DNA of 64,000 bases, taken from the NCBI GenBank assembly GCA_963682175.1, contig OY821777.1:13970001-14034000 (forward strand), read 5' to 3'. The notes beneath the pieces were generated by a model. That model saw only the letters and a program-made list of their open reading frames with translations, ran no database searches and was not told where the DNA came from. Every line of letters begins with the position of its first letter. Positions within the stretch are counted from its first letter, which is position 1. The translations under genes and the position numbers were made by a program. Shown one piece after another: positions 63,818 to 64,000 of this stretch. The DNA is from Triglochin maritima (Eukaryota > Streptophyta > Magnoliopsida > Alismatales > Juncaginaceae).

Positions 63818-64000
63818 ATGGCGAAAACCTCCTTCTTCTTCTCCATCCCCACAACCTTTACAACCCAAACCCCACCAAAACCCTTCCCCAAACCCAACCT
63901 CTCCCTCTTCTCCCTCTTCTCCTCTTCCCCTACCCTACCCAAACCACACTTCCCCATCTCCTGCCTCCACCACACCACCCACAAACCCCCCACCCCGCCG
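63818..64000 (+). CDS. start of a probable plastid-targeted protein, cut by window edge
   Basis: The ATG at 63818-63820 (context AACAATGGCG, a good plant start) opens a frame that runs off the window after 61 codons. The sequence MAKTSFFFSIPTTFTTQTPP and following residues are rich in Ser, Thr, Pro and Phe and nearly free of acidic residues, as in chloroplast transit peptides. The functional domain is outside the window, so the identity is unknown. Confidence 0.6.
   Translation, partial: MAKTSFFFSIPTTFTTQTPPKPFPKPNLSLFSLFSSSPTLPKPHFPISCLHHTTHKPPTPP

Noticed and set aside
63476..63993. Minus-strand frames upstream of and opposite the last gene
   Set aside because: They are antisense to a C-rich transit-peptide region and a G/A-rich leader; no protein features.

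Overview
This is AT-rich nuclear DNA from a flowering plant, most likely a eudicot. Every recognisable host gene is split by GT-AG introns. The gene set includes plant-only families: a class I RSL/RHD6-type bHLH, a TDY-type MAP kinase and a twin-arginine-targeted thylakoid-lumen cyclophilin. I cannot name the species. About two thirds of the window is transposable-element DNA of several kinds.

Host genes, in order: a four-exon coiled-coil protein resembling the C-terminal part of MOM1 (+, 15446-19748); NTAQ1, the N-terminal glutamine amidohydrolase of the Arg/N-degron pathway (-, six exons, 20258-24209), which converges on it; an RHD6/RSL1-like root-hair bHLH factor (+, five exons, 28080-29431); a CYP26-2-type chloroplast peptidyl-prolyl isomerase (+, two exons, 49237-50257); a group D (TDY) MAP kinase of eleven exons (-, 50795-56748), which converges on the cyclophilin; and the start of a probable plastid-targeted protein cut by the window edge (+, from 63818). 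I assembled the exons by hand from reading-frame continuity, splice sites and family knowledge. The genes look independently regulated and I see no functional cluster.

Mobile DNA: a Mutator-like element (MULE) at 211-3553 with an open FAR1-type transposase converging on a truncated plant-mobile-domain-like gene; a hAT-like foldback repeat interrupted by an LTR (4308-6225); a decayed PIF/Harbinger ORF1 (8020-9083); a small non-autonomous MULE filled by a 22-bp array (10683-12164); two copies of a 205-bp MITE with perfect 10-bp target duplications (13166, 34023); LTR-like units at 25870, 29583, 34269 and 57197; a Ty1/copia fragment (32610); and a large KI-type MULE (about 36611-45500) with a decayed Ulp1-protease gene converging on a decayed FAR1-type transposase. 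A rearranged relative of the first MULE lies at 61380-62580, and small MITEs at 58727 and 60622.

The two most unusual patterns are these. (1) In both larger MULEs, the intron of the accessory gene and the intron of the convergent transposase gene are filled with the same minisatellite: 33 bp in one element and 21 bp in the other. (2) Dense clusters of the spaced dyad CGGT-NN-ACCG, often with the core GGTCGACC, sit inside several otherwise different LTR-like repeats.
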